Shown here in pieces: positions 1 through 7,087 of a DNA stretch of 28,715 bases (positions are counted from its first letter, which is position 1; each line of letters starts with the position of its first letter). The translations under genes and the position numbers were made by a program. Source of the stretch: Chloroflexota bacterium (GTDB taxonomy: Bacteria > Chloroflexota > Limnocylindria > Limnocylindrales > CSP1-4); the NCBI GenBank assembly GCA_016875645.1, contig VGPE01000005.1, positions 1 through 28,715 of the forward strand, read 5' to 3'. Under the pieces are notes generated by a model. The model was not told the DNA's origin. It saw nothing but the letters and a program-made list of their open reading frames with translations, and did no database searches.

Positions 1-99
1 CCTCCGCCCTGTGCTCCTGGTGGTCACGCGGCCCGCAAGGCCGGCCATTGGAGGGGCGCCGCGCGCTCAGTGGCGCTGCCAGCCGGCCGCCGGACGGTG

Positions 100-209
100 C
101 CGTATCGCCCGGCGCACGCTCGGCGCGACCTCCACGAGCACACGAGCGCCCATACCGGGCGGTACCCCAGCCGCCGTATCGTCAGCGCGACCATCACGAG
201 CACATCGAG
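100..209. repeat. Two degenerate direct repeats upstream of the first racemase-family gene
   Basis: CCGTATCG (100-107) followed by GCGCGACCTCCACGAGCACA (123-142) recurs as CCGTATCG (174-181) followed by GCGCGACCATCACGAGCACA (185-204). The 20-base arms match at 18 positions. The gap between the two parts is 12 bases shorter in the second copy. A weaker third copy (GCGTATCG at 996-1003, CGAGCACATCGG at 1031-1042) lies downstream of the same gene. This could be an operator pair or a decayed duplication. No open frame in bases 1-221 looks like a gene. Confidence 0.4.
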
Positions 210-221
210 AGGTAGCGATCC

Positions 222-974
222 ATGAGCGAGCGCGCACCGGTCGTGGGGGCGGTGTTTCCCGATGACGCCTGGGTCCAGGACGACGCCGCGGCGCTGACAG
301 CGGACTTCCGGACCTACATGCCGCCGGGGGTGTCGCTCGAAGCGGCCGCGACGCCGTGTCCCAACCGCACCAACACCGTGGGCCTGGGCGTCCACCTGGC
401 CGAGAATGGCGACATCGAGGAAGCGGCCCGCCGGCTCCTCGTCCGCAAGTCGCCCGACGTGATCGGCTACTTCTGCACCACGGTGTCGTTCGTGCGCGGC
501 CTGGGCGGTGACGAGGACATCTCGCGCCGCGTGACCGAGAAGACCGGCCTGCCCGCGACCACCACCAGCACCGCCATGGTCGCCGGCCTGCGCCAGATCG
601 GGGCGCGCCGGGTGGCGGTGGCATCGCCCTATATGCCGGACGTGGAGCAGAAGCTGGTCGAGTTCCTGACCGCCCACGGCTTCGAGGTGGTCAACAGCGT
701 GGCGCTCAACCTGCCGCTGGACCACTCGATCGTGGCCCAGGAGGACATCCTGGGCGCCGCCCGCCGCGCGGACCGGCCCGAGGCGGACACGGTGTTCATC
801 AGCTGCACCGGTCAGCGCCTGGCCCACCACCTGGACGCCATCGAGGCGCAGCTGGGCAAGCCGGTCCTCGCCGCGAACCAGGTGACCGCGTGGCACGCGC
901 TCACGCTGATCGGCCTGGGGGGCCACTGGTCCGGGCCGGGGGCGCGGCTGCGCACAGGAGCGGCCCCGGCGTAA
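222..974 (+). CDS. Asp/Glu racemase superfamily protein, maleate isomerase/arylmalonate decarboxylase type, both Cys present
   Basis: The 250-residue protein belongs to the cytoplasmic, cofactor-free superfamily that includes maleate cis-trans isomerase, arylmalonate decarboxylase and Asp/Glu/hydantoin racemases. These enzymes have two similar alpha/beta domains, each offering a catalytic residue to a cleft. Both expected cysteines are visible: Cys85 in GYFCTTVSFVRG and Cys195 in FISCTGQR, followed by the conserved LGKPVLAANQ stretch. The TTTSTA motif near residue 114 fits the family's anion-binding loop. The ATG start follows a GAGAGG ribosome site. The intact Cys pair fits isomerase or racemase chemistry, but the substrate cannot be read. 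Two paralogues follow within 1.9 kb, so it is probably part of the same pathway. Confidence 0.85.
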   Translation: MSERAPVVGAVFPDDAWVQDDAAALTADFRTYMPPGVSLEAAATPCPNRTNTVGLGVHLAENGDIEEAARRLLVRKSPDVIGYFCTTVSFVRGLGGDEDISRRVTEKTGLPATTTSTAMVAGLRQIGARRVAVASPYMPDVEQKLVEFLTAHGFEVVNSVALNLPLDHSIVAQEDILGAARRADRPEADTVFISCTGQRLAHHLDAIEAQLGKPVLAANQVTAWHALTLIGLGGHWSGPGARLRTGAAPA

Positions 975-1268
975 CGGCGCGGCCCGTGCCGGCGGGCGTA
1001 TCGACGCGGCTGATCCGTCCGGCGCTTGCGCGAGCACATCGGTCGGGGAGGCAGATTGCGGACGCCCTGCATCACGCCATCCGACACCGGAAATCGACCG
1101 GACGCATCTGCGCCCACGGAACGATGCCACCGCCGGGCACGCGCGGGGCGATGACCCGGCCGAAGCCCCGAGAATACGCACCGGGTCGATACCGGATGCA
1201 GTTGGGTGAGGGGCAGCGGAGCCGCCAGCGCCCGCCGGGGCCCCGGGAATGCCCCGCGAATCATGCCG

Positions 1269-2015
1269 CTACGCGGACGCGGCGACCGCTGAGCCTTCGC
1301 GGAACAGGCGCCCCAGACCACGCTGCGGGGTGACGCGGCCGGCGAGGCGCATCGCCTCCCAGACCGTGACCTGGTTGGCGGTCAGCACGGTCTTGCCCGT
1401 GGCCGCTTCCAGCTCCTCCAGGAACGCGACGGTGTGGAGCGCCGTGTCGGGCATCAGGATCGCCTCGGCGTCCGGATGATCGTGTGCGCGCGCGTGGGCA
1501 AGCACGCGATCCTTCTCGACGGTGCCCACTTCGACGCCCGTGATGATCTCCAGCGCGCCGCGGCTGACGGTCGCGATCCCGGAGTCCGCCAGCAGCTGCT
1601 GGAACAGCTGCGCGATGTCGTCGGGGTAGGTGGCAGCGATCGCGACGCGCTTGAGGCCGAGCGCCCGCGCGGCCGACACGAACGCCAGCGAGGTGGACGA
1701 GACGGGGACCCCCAGCGAGTCCTCGATGGCCTTCGCCTGGGCCGTGGCGCCCTCCAGGCCGAACACGAACGAGCCGCTGGTGCAGGCCCACATCGCGGCG
1801 GCAGGCTTGTGGGGCCGCAACTGCTCCGCGCCATCGAGCAGGCGCCAGATGGCGCCCGTGTCCATGAGCGCATCCGCCCGGTGGGCATCCTCGCCGATGC
1901 TGGTGTGGACCACGATCGCCTCGATCGGCGGCTGGAGCATGGCCGCGATCCGCGGGTAATCGTCCTCGGCAGAGTGGTCGGGGTACAGGAAGCCAAGCCG
2001 GAGCGCGTCGGACAC
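1269..2015 (-). CDS. Asp/Glu racemase superfamily paralogue with Cys in the N-domain and Asp in the C-domain
   Basis: This is the second member of the maleate isomerase/arylmalonate decarboxylase superfamily here. I place the start at a GTG at 2015, with GAGGAG about seven bases upstream; the frame stays open further back, with an ATG at 2048. From the GTG there are 248 residues. The first catalytic cysteine is present as Cys78 in MWACTSGSFVFG. The second is replaced by Asp190 in ILMPDTAL, exactly 24 residues before the Asn of the conserved TANQVTVW, the same spacing as the Cys in the first paralogue. The SSTS anion-loop motif is retained. The gene is divergent from the next paralogue and convergent with the first, across a 294-base gap (975-1268) in which I see no gene or clear terminator. 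A single remaining cysteine suggests decarboxylase-like or one-sided proton-transfer chemistry; the substrate is unknown. Confidence 0.85.
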   Translation of the reverse strand: MSDALRLGFLYPDHSAEDDYPRIAAMLQPPIEAIVVHTSIGEDAHRADALMDTGAIWRLLDGAEQLRPHKPAAAMWACTSGSFVFGLEGATAQAKAIEDSLGVPVSSTSLAFVSAARALGLKRVAIAATYPDDIAQLFQQLLADSGIATVSRGALEIITGVEVGTVEKDRVLAHARAHDHPDAEAILMPDTALHTVAFLEELEAATGKTVLTANQVTVWEAMRLAGRVTPQRGLGRLFREGSAVAASA

Positions 2016-2075
2016 GGTCAAACTCCTCGAAGACGGGCGGAAGGTCATCAGCGTAGATCAGGAAGGCGGGCGGCG
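2016..2075. promoter_or_regulatory. Divergent intergenic region between two racemase-family paralogues
   Basis: This 60-base spacer separates two divergent starts. It holds the minus-strand GAGGAG site (2021-2029) and the plus-strand GGAAGG site (2061-2066). ATCAG is directly repeated ten bases apart near 2047-2061. Any shared promoter must lie here or run into the coding ends, so the pair is likely to be co-regulated. No convincing -35/-10 pair can be assigned. Confidence 0.45.
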
Positions 2076-2870
2076 GTGGACGACTGGACACGGGCGGACT
2101 GGCGCGAGGCACGGCCGATCGCCCTGGTGGTACCCGGTGACTGCCAGGTGGACGACGAGTTCTGGCGGCTGCTGGCGCCCGCGGCGATCCCGTTCGTGAG
2201 CCGGACCAGCGGCGCGGACCAGTCGCTCTCGCAGGTGGCGGAGGCGGTGGAGCACCTGGTCGCGCTGGCGGAGTCGTCGGACCTGGAAGTGGCCGCGGAC
2301 CGGCTCCGGGCCGTGAACCCGGTCGCGGCCGCGTACGTGGACACGTCGATCAGCTTCGTCCGCGGCCCCGGCGGCGACACGGAGATCGCGGACCGGATCC
2401 GGCGCTTCCTGCGCGTGCCCACCATCGTGACCTCCACCGCGGTGCTCGCCGCGTTCCGCGTGCTGGGCGCCTCGCGCGTCGCCGTCGTGTCGGTCTACCC
2501 CGACGCCGTGGACGCCCGGATCGCGCCGTTCTTCGAGCCGCAGGGCGTGGCGATCGCGCGCATCGGCAAGCCCGAGACGCGCATGGAACACGGCGACGTC
2601 AGCCAGGCGCTGGCGCGCATGGACCCGATCGAGCTGGTCGAGGCGGGCGCGGCGCTCGACGGCCCGGAGATCGACGCGTTCTTCATCCCGTGCACGGCGG
2701 TGCGGACTCTCGAGGCGATCGAGCCGCTCGAGGCGCAGACGGGCAAGCCGGTGGTGACGGCCATTCAGGCGACGATGTGGGCGGTGGCGCGCCTGGCAAA
2801 CGTGACCGGCGATGCTCCGCTCGGCGGCCGGTTGTTCCACGAGCCCGCGCTGCCTTCAGGCACCCAGTAG
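2076..2870 (+). CDS. Asp/Glu racemase superfamily paralogue with Asp in the N-domain and Cys in the C-domain
   Basis: This is the third member of the superfamily, with 264 residues. The frame is open far upstream, but only over the antisense of the neighbouring gene. The GTG at 2076, ten bases after GGAAGG, fits the family length. The N-domain catalytic position is Asp89 (YVDTSISFVRG, aligning with YFCTTVSFVRG of the first paralogue). The C-domain cysteine is retained as Cys206 (FFIPCTAVRTLEAIE). This is the reverse of its divergent neighbour, which has Cys first and Asp second. The TSTA anion loop and TGKPVVTAIQ are present. Its 3' end overlaps the converging oxidoreductase gene by 15 bases. 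Substrate unknown. Confidence 0.85.
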   Translation: MDDWTRADWREARPIALVVPGDCQVDDEFWRLLAPAAIPFVSRTSGADQSLSQVAEAVEHLVALAESSDLEVAADRLRAVNPVAAAYVDTSISFVRGPGGDTEIADRIRRFLRVPTIVTSTAVLAAFRVLGASRVAVVSVYPDAVDARIAPFFEPQGVAIARIGKPETRMEHGDVSQALARMDPIELVEAGAALDGPEIDAFFIPCTAVRTLEAIEPLEAQTGKPVVTAIQATMWAVARLANVTGDAPLGGRLFHEPALPSGTQ

Positions 2871-3779
2871 CGGGCGAACCTCCGTCGCGAGCCGCTCGAT
2901 CGTCTCCCGGTCGAACGGCGCCAGCTGGTCGACGACCAGGATGCCGAAGCCCAGCGCGCGGTAGTGGGCGATCCGCTCGGCGATGGCGGCCGGCGGGCCC
3001 AGCCAGGGCTCGCGACGGTAGTCCTCCATCGACTGCGCCCGGAGGAGTGCGCGCCACACCCGCTCGGCTTCGGCGGGATCGTCGCGGATCACGATCTTCG
3101 TGCTGATGGCTCCCTCGAGGGCCGCGGGCTCGCGACCGGCGGCGGCCGCCATCTCGCGCAGGAGGGCGAACCGCTCGCGCAGCAGGTCGTCCGGTTCGGG
3201 GTAGACGCTCCAGACGTCCGCGAAGCGGGCTGCTGCCGGCAGCGTCGTCAGGCCGTGCCCGCCCACCACGATCGGCAGGTGGGCCTGGACCGGCGGCGGG
3301 TTCAGGCGCAGCCCTTCGGTCCGGTAGTGCGGACCGTGGTGGGTGACGCGCTCGCCGCGCAACAGCGGGGCGATGATCTCCAGCGCCTCGGCCAGCCACC
3401 GGCCGCGTTCGCCGAAGCCGCGCCCGAAGTCCATGCCGTACGCCCGGTGCTCCAGCTCGAACCACGCCGAACCCAGGCCCAGCATCGCCCGCCCGCCGCT
3501 CGCGTGGTCCAGGGTCACCGCCATCTTCGCCACGAGGGCCGGGTTGCGGAACGTGTTGGCGCCGACCATCAACCCGAGGTTGGGGTGGGTGGTCGCCTCC
3601 GCCCAGGCCGCCAGCGTCAGCCAGCCTTCGTGGACCGGCGCCTCGGGGTCGCCGAGGTTCGGCAGCAGGTGGTCGAACGTCCACAGGTGGTCGTAACCGA
3701 GGCGGTCCACCAGCTGTGCCGTCTCGCGCATGGACGCCCACGTGGCGCCCTGGCTCCAGATGGAGATGCCGAGCCTCAC
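2856..3779 (-). CDS. LLM-class (luciferase-like, probably F420-dependent) oxidoreductase
   Basis: The protein is a 307-residue TIM-barrel enzyme of the bacterial-luciferase-like family. The start, reading RLGISIWSQGATW, and the stretch GYDHLWTFDHLLPN are typical of the F420-dependent branch. PNLGLMVGANTFRNPALVAKMAVTLD and GGRAMLGLGSAWFELEHRAYG are also characteristic, and a PIVVGGHG cofactor-contact segment follows. The GTG at 3779 overlaps the TGA of the PLP-enzyme gene in a GTGA, which supports coupled translation and fixes the start. It is the last gene of a four-gene operon. Family members oxidise or reduce alcohols, imines or C-H bonds, or act as monooxygenases. Choosing F420 over FMN is inference, and the substrate is unknown. 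Confidence 0.88.
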   Translation of the reverse strand: MRLGISIWSQGATWASMRETAQLVDRLGYDHLWTFDHLLPNLGDPEAPVHEGWLTLAAWAEATTHPNLGLMVGANTFRNPALVAKMAVTLDHASGGRAMLGLGSAWFELEHRAYGMDFGRGFGERGRWLAEALEIIAPLLRGERVTHHGPHYRTEGLRLNPPPVQAHLPIVVGGHGLTTLPAAARFADVWSVYPEPDDLLRERFALLREMAAAAGREPAALEGAISTKIVIRDDPAEAERVWRALLRAQSMEDYRREPWLGPPAAIAERIAHYRALGFGILVVDQLAPFDRETIERLATEVRPLLGA

Positions 3780-4774
3780 TTCGAGGCGACTTCCAGCTCC
3801 CCGAAGTCGCCCGGCCACGAGTTGCTGCCGGTGACGATGACGAGGCGCGCGCCCGGCCCGGTGTCTGAGGCCGACATCGCCGCCGACCAGCTGGCCGCCG
3901 CCGATGCCTCCGCCGTGATGCCGAGAGCGGCGTGGAGTTCGCGCTGGGCGTCCAGCAGGCCCTCCTCGGGCACGAGCACGAAATCATCCACGACGCGGCG
4001 GAGCAGCGGCAGGAGGTCCGCGTTGCCCGTCCCGGACGCAAGGCCGTCAGCGCGCGAAGGCTCCGGCGAGACGATCTCCACGCGGCCGGTGCGCCAGGAG
4101 AGCGCCATGGCCGGCGACGACTGCACCTGGACGCCGATCACGCGCGCACGCGGGGCGTGCGCCCGGAGCCAGACGCCAACACCCGCGATGAGCGAGCCGT
4201 CCCCGACCGGCACGAACGCGGCGGCGATCGGCGGCAGCCCGCCGTCGCGGCCGATTCCATCGGTGACCTCCAGCGCAAGCGTTCCGGCCCCGATCGCGAT
4301 CCGGTCGTCGTGGCCGTCGCGCAGGATCGTCCAGCCCTCGGCGGCGAGACCCGCGAGCGCGGCTTCGGCGTCCTCGCCCCGAGGCACCTCCACGATGCGC
4401 GCGCCCAAACGGCGGATCGCCGCCACTTTGTGGGGGTTCGCGCCCTCCGGAAGGACCACAGCCGCCGGGATGCCATGGCCGCGGGCGGCGTACGCCACGC
4501 CCTGGCCGAAGTTGCCGGTGGAGACCGTGGCCACGCCGTGCGCCGGTGAGACCTCGCGTGTCCGGAGCAGCTCCCCAACCGCCAGCCAGGTCCCACGGCC
4601 CTTGAAGGAGCGGATCGGGTTGACGCTTTCCACCTTGACGATGACCCGCGTCCCCGCCCGGTCGCCCAGCCCGTCGGAGACGAACTGCGGGGAGTCCCGG
4701 AACTCGGGCGGGACCGCGTGATGGGCGGCCCGGATCGCGTCCGCGCTGAGTGCCCCGATGGCGTCAGAGGGCAC
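3776..4774 (-). CDS. Fold-type II PLP-dependent enzyme (threonine synthase/dehydratase-like)
   Basis: The 332-residue protein is of the tryptophan-synthase-beta superfamily. The PLP lysine is Lys58 in PIRSFKGRG. The substrate/PLP loop is STGNFGQG (residues 85-92), and the phosphate-binding glycine loop is VGDGSLIAGVG (190-200) rather than the GGGGL of typical threonine dehydratases. A C-terminal TGSN replaces the usual tetraglycine or serine motif. The GTG at 4774 overlaps the end of the amidohydrolase by 11 bases. There is no ACT domain, so allosteric control by amino acids is unlikely. Candidate reactions are beta-elimination (ammonia-lyase), racemisation of an amino acid or beta-replacement. 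The operon context suggests it removes ammonia from an intermediate, which is inference. Confidence 0.85.
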   Translation of the reverse strand: MPSDAIGALSADAIRAAHHAVPPEFRDSPQFVSDGLGDRAGTRVIVKVESVNPIRSFKGRGTWLAVGELLRTREVSPAHGVATVSTGNFGQGVAYAARGHGIPAAVVLPEGANPHKVAAIRRLGARIVEVPRGEDAEAALAGLAAEGWTILRDGHDDRIAIGAGTLALEVTDGIGRDGGLPPIAAAFVPVGDGSLIAGVGVWLRAHAPRARVIGVQVQSSPAMALSWRTGRVEIVSPEPSRADGLASGTGNADLLPLLRRVVDDFVLVPEEGLLDAQRELHAALGITAEASAAASWSAAMSASDTGPGARLVIVTGSNSWPGDFGELEVASK

Positions 4775-6050
4775 CGTGCACCACCTGCCCGCCCCGCATG
4801 ACGGCTCGGATCCGGCGCAGCGCGCCGAGGTCGACGCTCGGGTCGCCGTCAACCACCACCAGGTCCGCGAAGCGCCCGGCGGCGATCACCCCGAGGTCGT
4901 CGCGACGCATGACGCGGGCAGCCTCGCCGGTCGCGGCCGCGATGGCCTGCACGTTCGTCAGGCCCACCTCGGCCAGGATCGCCAGCTCGCGGTGGATCGC
5001 GATGCCGCCGTACTGCATGTCGGTCCCGACCACCAGGCGGCCGCCCGCCGCGTGGAACCGACGGATCCACTCGAGCCGGACCTCGATCGAGCGCCGAAAC
5101 CGCGCCCGGTCCTCCTTGGTCCAGACGTTCACGATGTGGTGAATGAAGGCCCCCCAGGCAGCGGTCTCCGCTGCGCCGTAGGCCGTGTCGAAGGCGGGGT
5201 CCCCATCGAGGGTCTCGGGATGGATTCCGGCCTGCTGCTCGAAGACCACGAACGTCGGACCGTAGGCGACATCGGCGCGGACCATGGCCTCGATCATCCG
5301 GTCGGTCGCATCCCAGTCGACCGTCAGCCACAAGTTCGTCAGCAGCGTCATCCGCTCGGACACGGAGCGGTAGCTGAAGAGCCGATCGCCGGTGATCTCG
5401 CTGCTCGCCGCAATGCGCGTCGTGTTGTCCAGCTGGTCAATGCCGATCTCGGCGGCCTCGGCCGCGGACGTCCACCAGAGCTGGCCCGTCACCGGCTTTC
5501 CCCGCTCGTGCGCCGTCTCCACCGCCGCGCGCAGGTCCGGCGGGCGCAGCTGCTGCACGGCGATCAGGCCGTCGGTGTGCTCGTCGTCGAGGAAGCGGGC
5601 GGCCGTTCGCGCCGCGTCGTCGAGCGAGTCGATCGGTGAAGACCATTGCGGCCATGACGGTGGCGCTCGGTCGATCATCGGCCCGAGGTTGAACTGGCGC
5701 GGCCCCGGAGGATCGTCGGCGGCCACCCGGTCGCGGATGGTTCGCCACGCGGGCAGGTCGATCCCGGCGTAGCGGACGCTGGTCACCCCGTGCGACAGGT
5801 AGACGCCCTGCTCCGAGGGGAACGTGGAGTGCACGTGGAGGTCGATCAGGCCCGGCACGATGGACGCACTCGCGGGCAGGTCCACGTGGCGCAGGCCAGG
5901 TGAGTCGGCTGCCAGCGCGTCCGCCCGGGCACCCACCGCGACGATCCGGGAGCCCTCGATCAGGACGGACGTACGCGGGCTCGGCACTGCCCCGGTCCCG
6001 TCGATGACGGTCGCCCCGCGCAGGAGCAGGTCTTCGGGTCCAGCGCCCAT
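4764..6050 (-). CDS. Amidohydrolase-superfamily protein with a depleted metal site
   Basis: The 428-residue protein has the COG1228 imidazolonepropionase/prolidase-like layout. It has an N-terminal beta-sandwich strand (ATVIDGTGAV), the HxH motif DLHVHST (His72, His74), the catalytic Asp in GTDMQYGG (Asp344) and the terminal AAGRFADLVVVDGDP segment. Three other ligand positions appear changed. The carboxylated-lysine region reads DGLIAVQQ with Ala164 for Lys. The third His is Gln190 in KPVTGQLW. The fourth is Asn209 in IDQLDNT, where relatives have an EH pair. A GGGGGAGGA ribosome site precedes the ATG, 37 bases after the phosphotriesterase-family gene. It may use one metal or none. I do not call it hutI: it lacks that family's signature and lies 14 kb from the hut genes. 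Confidence 0.8.
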   Translation of the reverse strand: MGAGPEDLLLRGATVIDGTGAVPSPRTSVLIEGSRIVAVGARADALAADSPGLRHVDLPASASIVPGLIDLHVHSTFPSEQGVYLSHGVTSVRYAGIDLPAWRTIRDRVAADDPPGPRQFNLGPMIDRAPPSWPQWSSPIDSLDDAARTAARFLDDEHTDGLIAVQQLRPPDLRAAVETAHERGKPVTGQLWWTSAAEAAEIGIDQLDNTTRIAASSEITGDRLFSYRSVSERMTLLTNLWLTVDWDATDRMIEAMVRADVAYGPTFVVFEQQAGIHPETLDGDPAFDTAYGAAETAAWGAFIHHIVNVWTKEDRARFRRSIEVRLEWIRRFHAAGGRLVVGTDMQYGGIAIHRELAILAEVGLTNVQAIAAATGEAARVMRRDDLGVIAAGRFADLVVVDGDPSVDLGALRRIRAVMRGGQVVHGAL

Positions 6051-6087
6051 GGTCAGTCCTCCCCCGTGAGGCTCGCGCTCGCCGTGC

Positions 6088-7002
6088 TCATCGGTCGTCC
6101 CCTGTGAGGGCTCGCCGCGGGTTCTCCACCGTCATCAGCCGGATCTGCTCCTCGCTGATGCCCGCCTTGCGCAGCAATGGGAAGAACCGCGTGAACATCA
6201 CGTCGTAGCCGATGCCGCCATACACCTTGAACTGGCTGCGCTGGCAGATGTCCTGCGACAACAGGATCCGGTCCAGGTATCCCTCTCGCGCGGCGTTCTC
6301 GATGTACCCGATCTCGCGGGCGACATCGTAGTCGGACTGCATGTCCACGCAGTCGAACTGGACCCACGCACCCCGCCGGGCGAGCGCCGCCTGGTAGTCC
6401 GTGGTCTGGAACATGTCGCTGTGGCCGACGATCACTCGCCGGGGATCCACGCCCTCCTGCTCCAGGATGTCCAGCTGGTCCAGGCCCACCGGCCAGCGGG
6501 CGGCGTGCGTGGAGATGGTCACGCCGGTCCGCAGGTGTGCGCGCGCCGCCGCCCGGAACGAGCGCTCCTCGTGCGACGTGATGACCCGGTCGCAGCCGAT
6601 CTCGCCGATGATCCCCGCCCGCACGTCGGTGCCGCCGATGCCCACCTCGAGGTCATGGACGATGTCGTCCGCCACGCCGTCCGTCGAACGGGAGTCGAAC
6701 CAGGCGGTGTCGATGAACGGGTGGCGGTACCAGCCCGAGCCCAGCACGACGTTGATGCCCAGGCGCTGCGCCACCCGGCGGGTCTTCTCCGGCTGACGCC
6801 CGATGTCACGGTTGGTGGTGTCCACGATGGTGCGGACGCCGGCGTCGACCGCAGCCCGGACCTCCAGCACCGCGAGCTCCTCGTCCTCCATCAGCCCGTC
6901 GCCGCGGTACTCCTTCATGTGGTTGAAGAAGATGTGCTCGTGCGGCAGCACGACCCCCAGCTGGTCGCCGCTCACCGGCCCCGTGACGGTCATCACCTGC
7001 AT
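6088..7002 (-). CDS. Phosphotriesterase-family metal-dependent hydrolase/lactonase
   Basis: The 304-residue TIM-barrel amidohydrolase of the phosphotriesterase (Php/PTE-like lactonase) family has a complete binuclear metal site. It shows His21 and His23 in LPHEHIF, Glu134 in IIGEIG (the glutamate that replaces the carboxylated lysine in the Php branch), His166 in STHAA, His194 in VGHSD and Asp251 in LSQDI. Family members hydrolyse lactones, esters or phosphoesters; natural substrates of such catabolic members are often lactones. The ATG at 7002 has AGAAGG seven bases upstream; a second ATG at 6993 is possible. It is the first gene of the minus-strand operon and is divergent from the FAH-family gene. 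Cytoplasmic, with no signal peptide. Confidence 0.9.
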   Translation of the reverse strand: MQVMTVTGPVSGDQLGVVLPHEHIFFNHMKEYRGDGLMEDEELAVLEVRAAVDAGVRTIVDTTNRDIGRQPEKTRRVAQRLGINVVLGSGWYRHPFIDTAWFDSRSTDGVADDIVHDLEVGIGGTDVRAGIIGEIGCDRVITSHEERSFRAAARAHLRTGVTISTHAARWPVGLDQLDILEQEGVDPRRVIVGHSDMFQTTDYQAALARRGAWVQFDCVDMQSDYDVAREIGYIENAAREGYLDRILLSQDICQRSQFKVYGGIGYDVMFTRFFPLLRKAGISEEQIRLMTVENPRRALTGDDR

Positions 7003-7087
7003 GCGGCGCCTTCTCCCTCCTCGTTCGTCTGCGACAGTATCGGTCGAGAAGCCGCGCCTGCGGCGGCCTGGAGCGCTGGGGGACGTC
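7003..7087. promoter_or_regulatory. Divergent promoter region of the hydrolase operon and the FAH-family gene
   Basis: This 85-base spacer must carry the promoters of the four-gene minus operon and the plus-strand FAH-family gene. It contains the minus AGAAGG site near 7010 and the plus GGGGGA site near 7079-7084. ACAGTAT near 7034-7040 is the only AT-richer patch. No confident -35/-10 pair can be named. Confidence 0.5.

Noticed and set aside
24..1181. Long minus-strand open frame opposite the first racemase-family gene
   Set aside because: It is antisense to a gene with clear catalytic motifs, has low-complexity Arg/Ala/Gly composition and no recognisable domain; such frames are expected at this GC content.
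1434..2075. N-terminal extension of the third racemase-family gene
   Set aside because: The frame is open only because it mirrors the opposite-strand paralogue; a GTG with a ribosome site at 2076 gives the normal family length.
4764..6050. Imidazolonepropionase (hutI) identity for the amidohydrolase
   Set aside because: It would complete the hut pathway, but key ligands are missing, it sits in another operon 14 kb away, and the sequence does not show hutI-specific segments.
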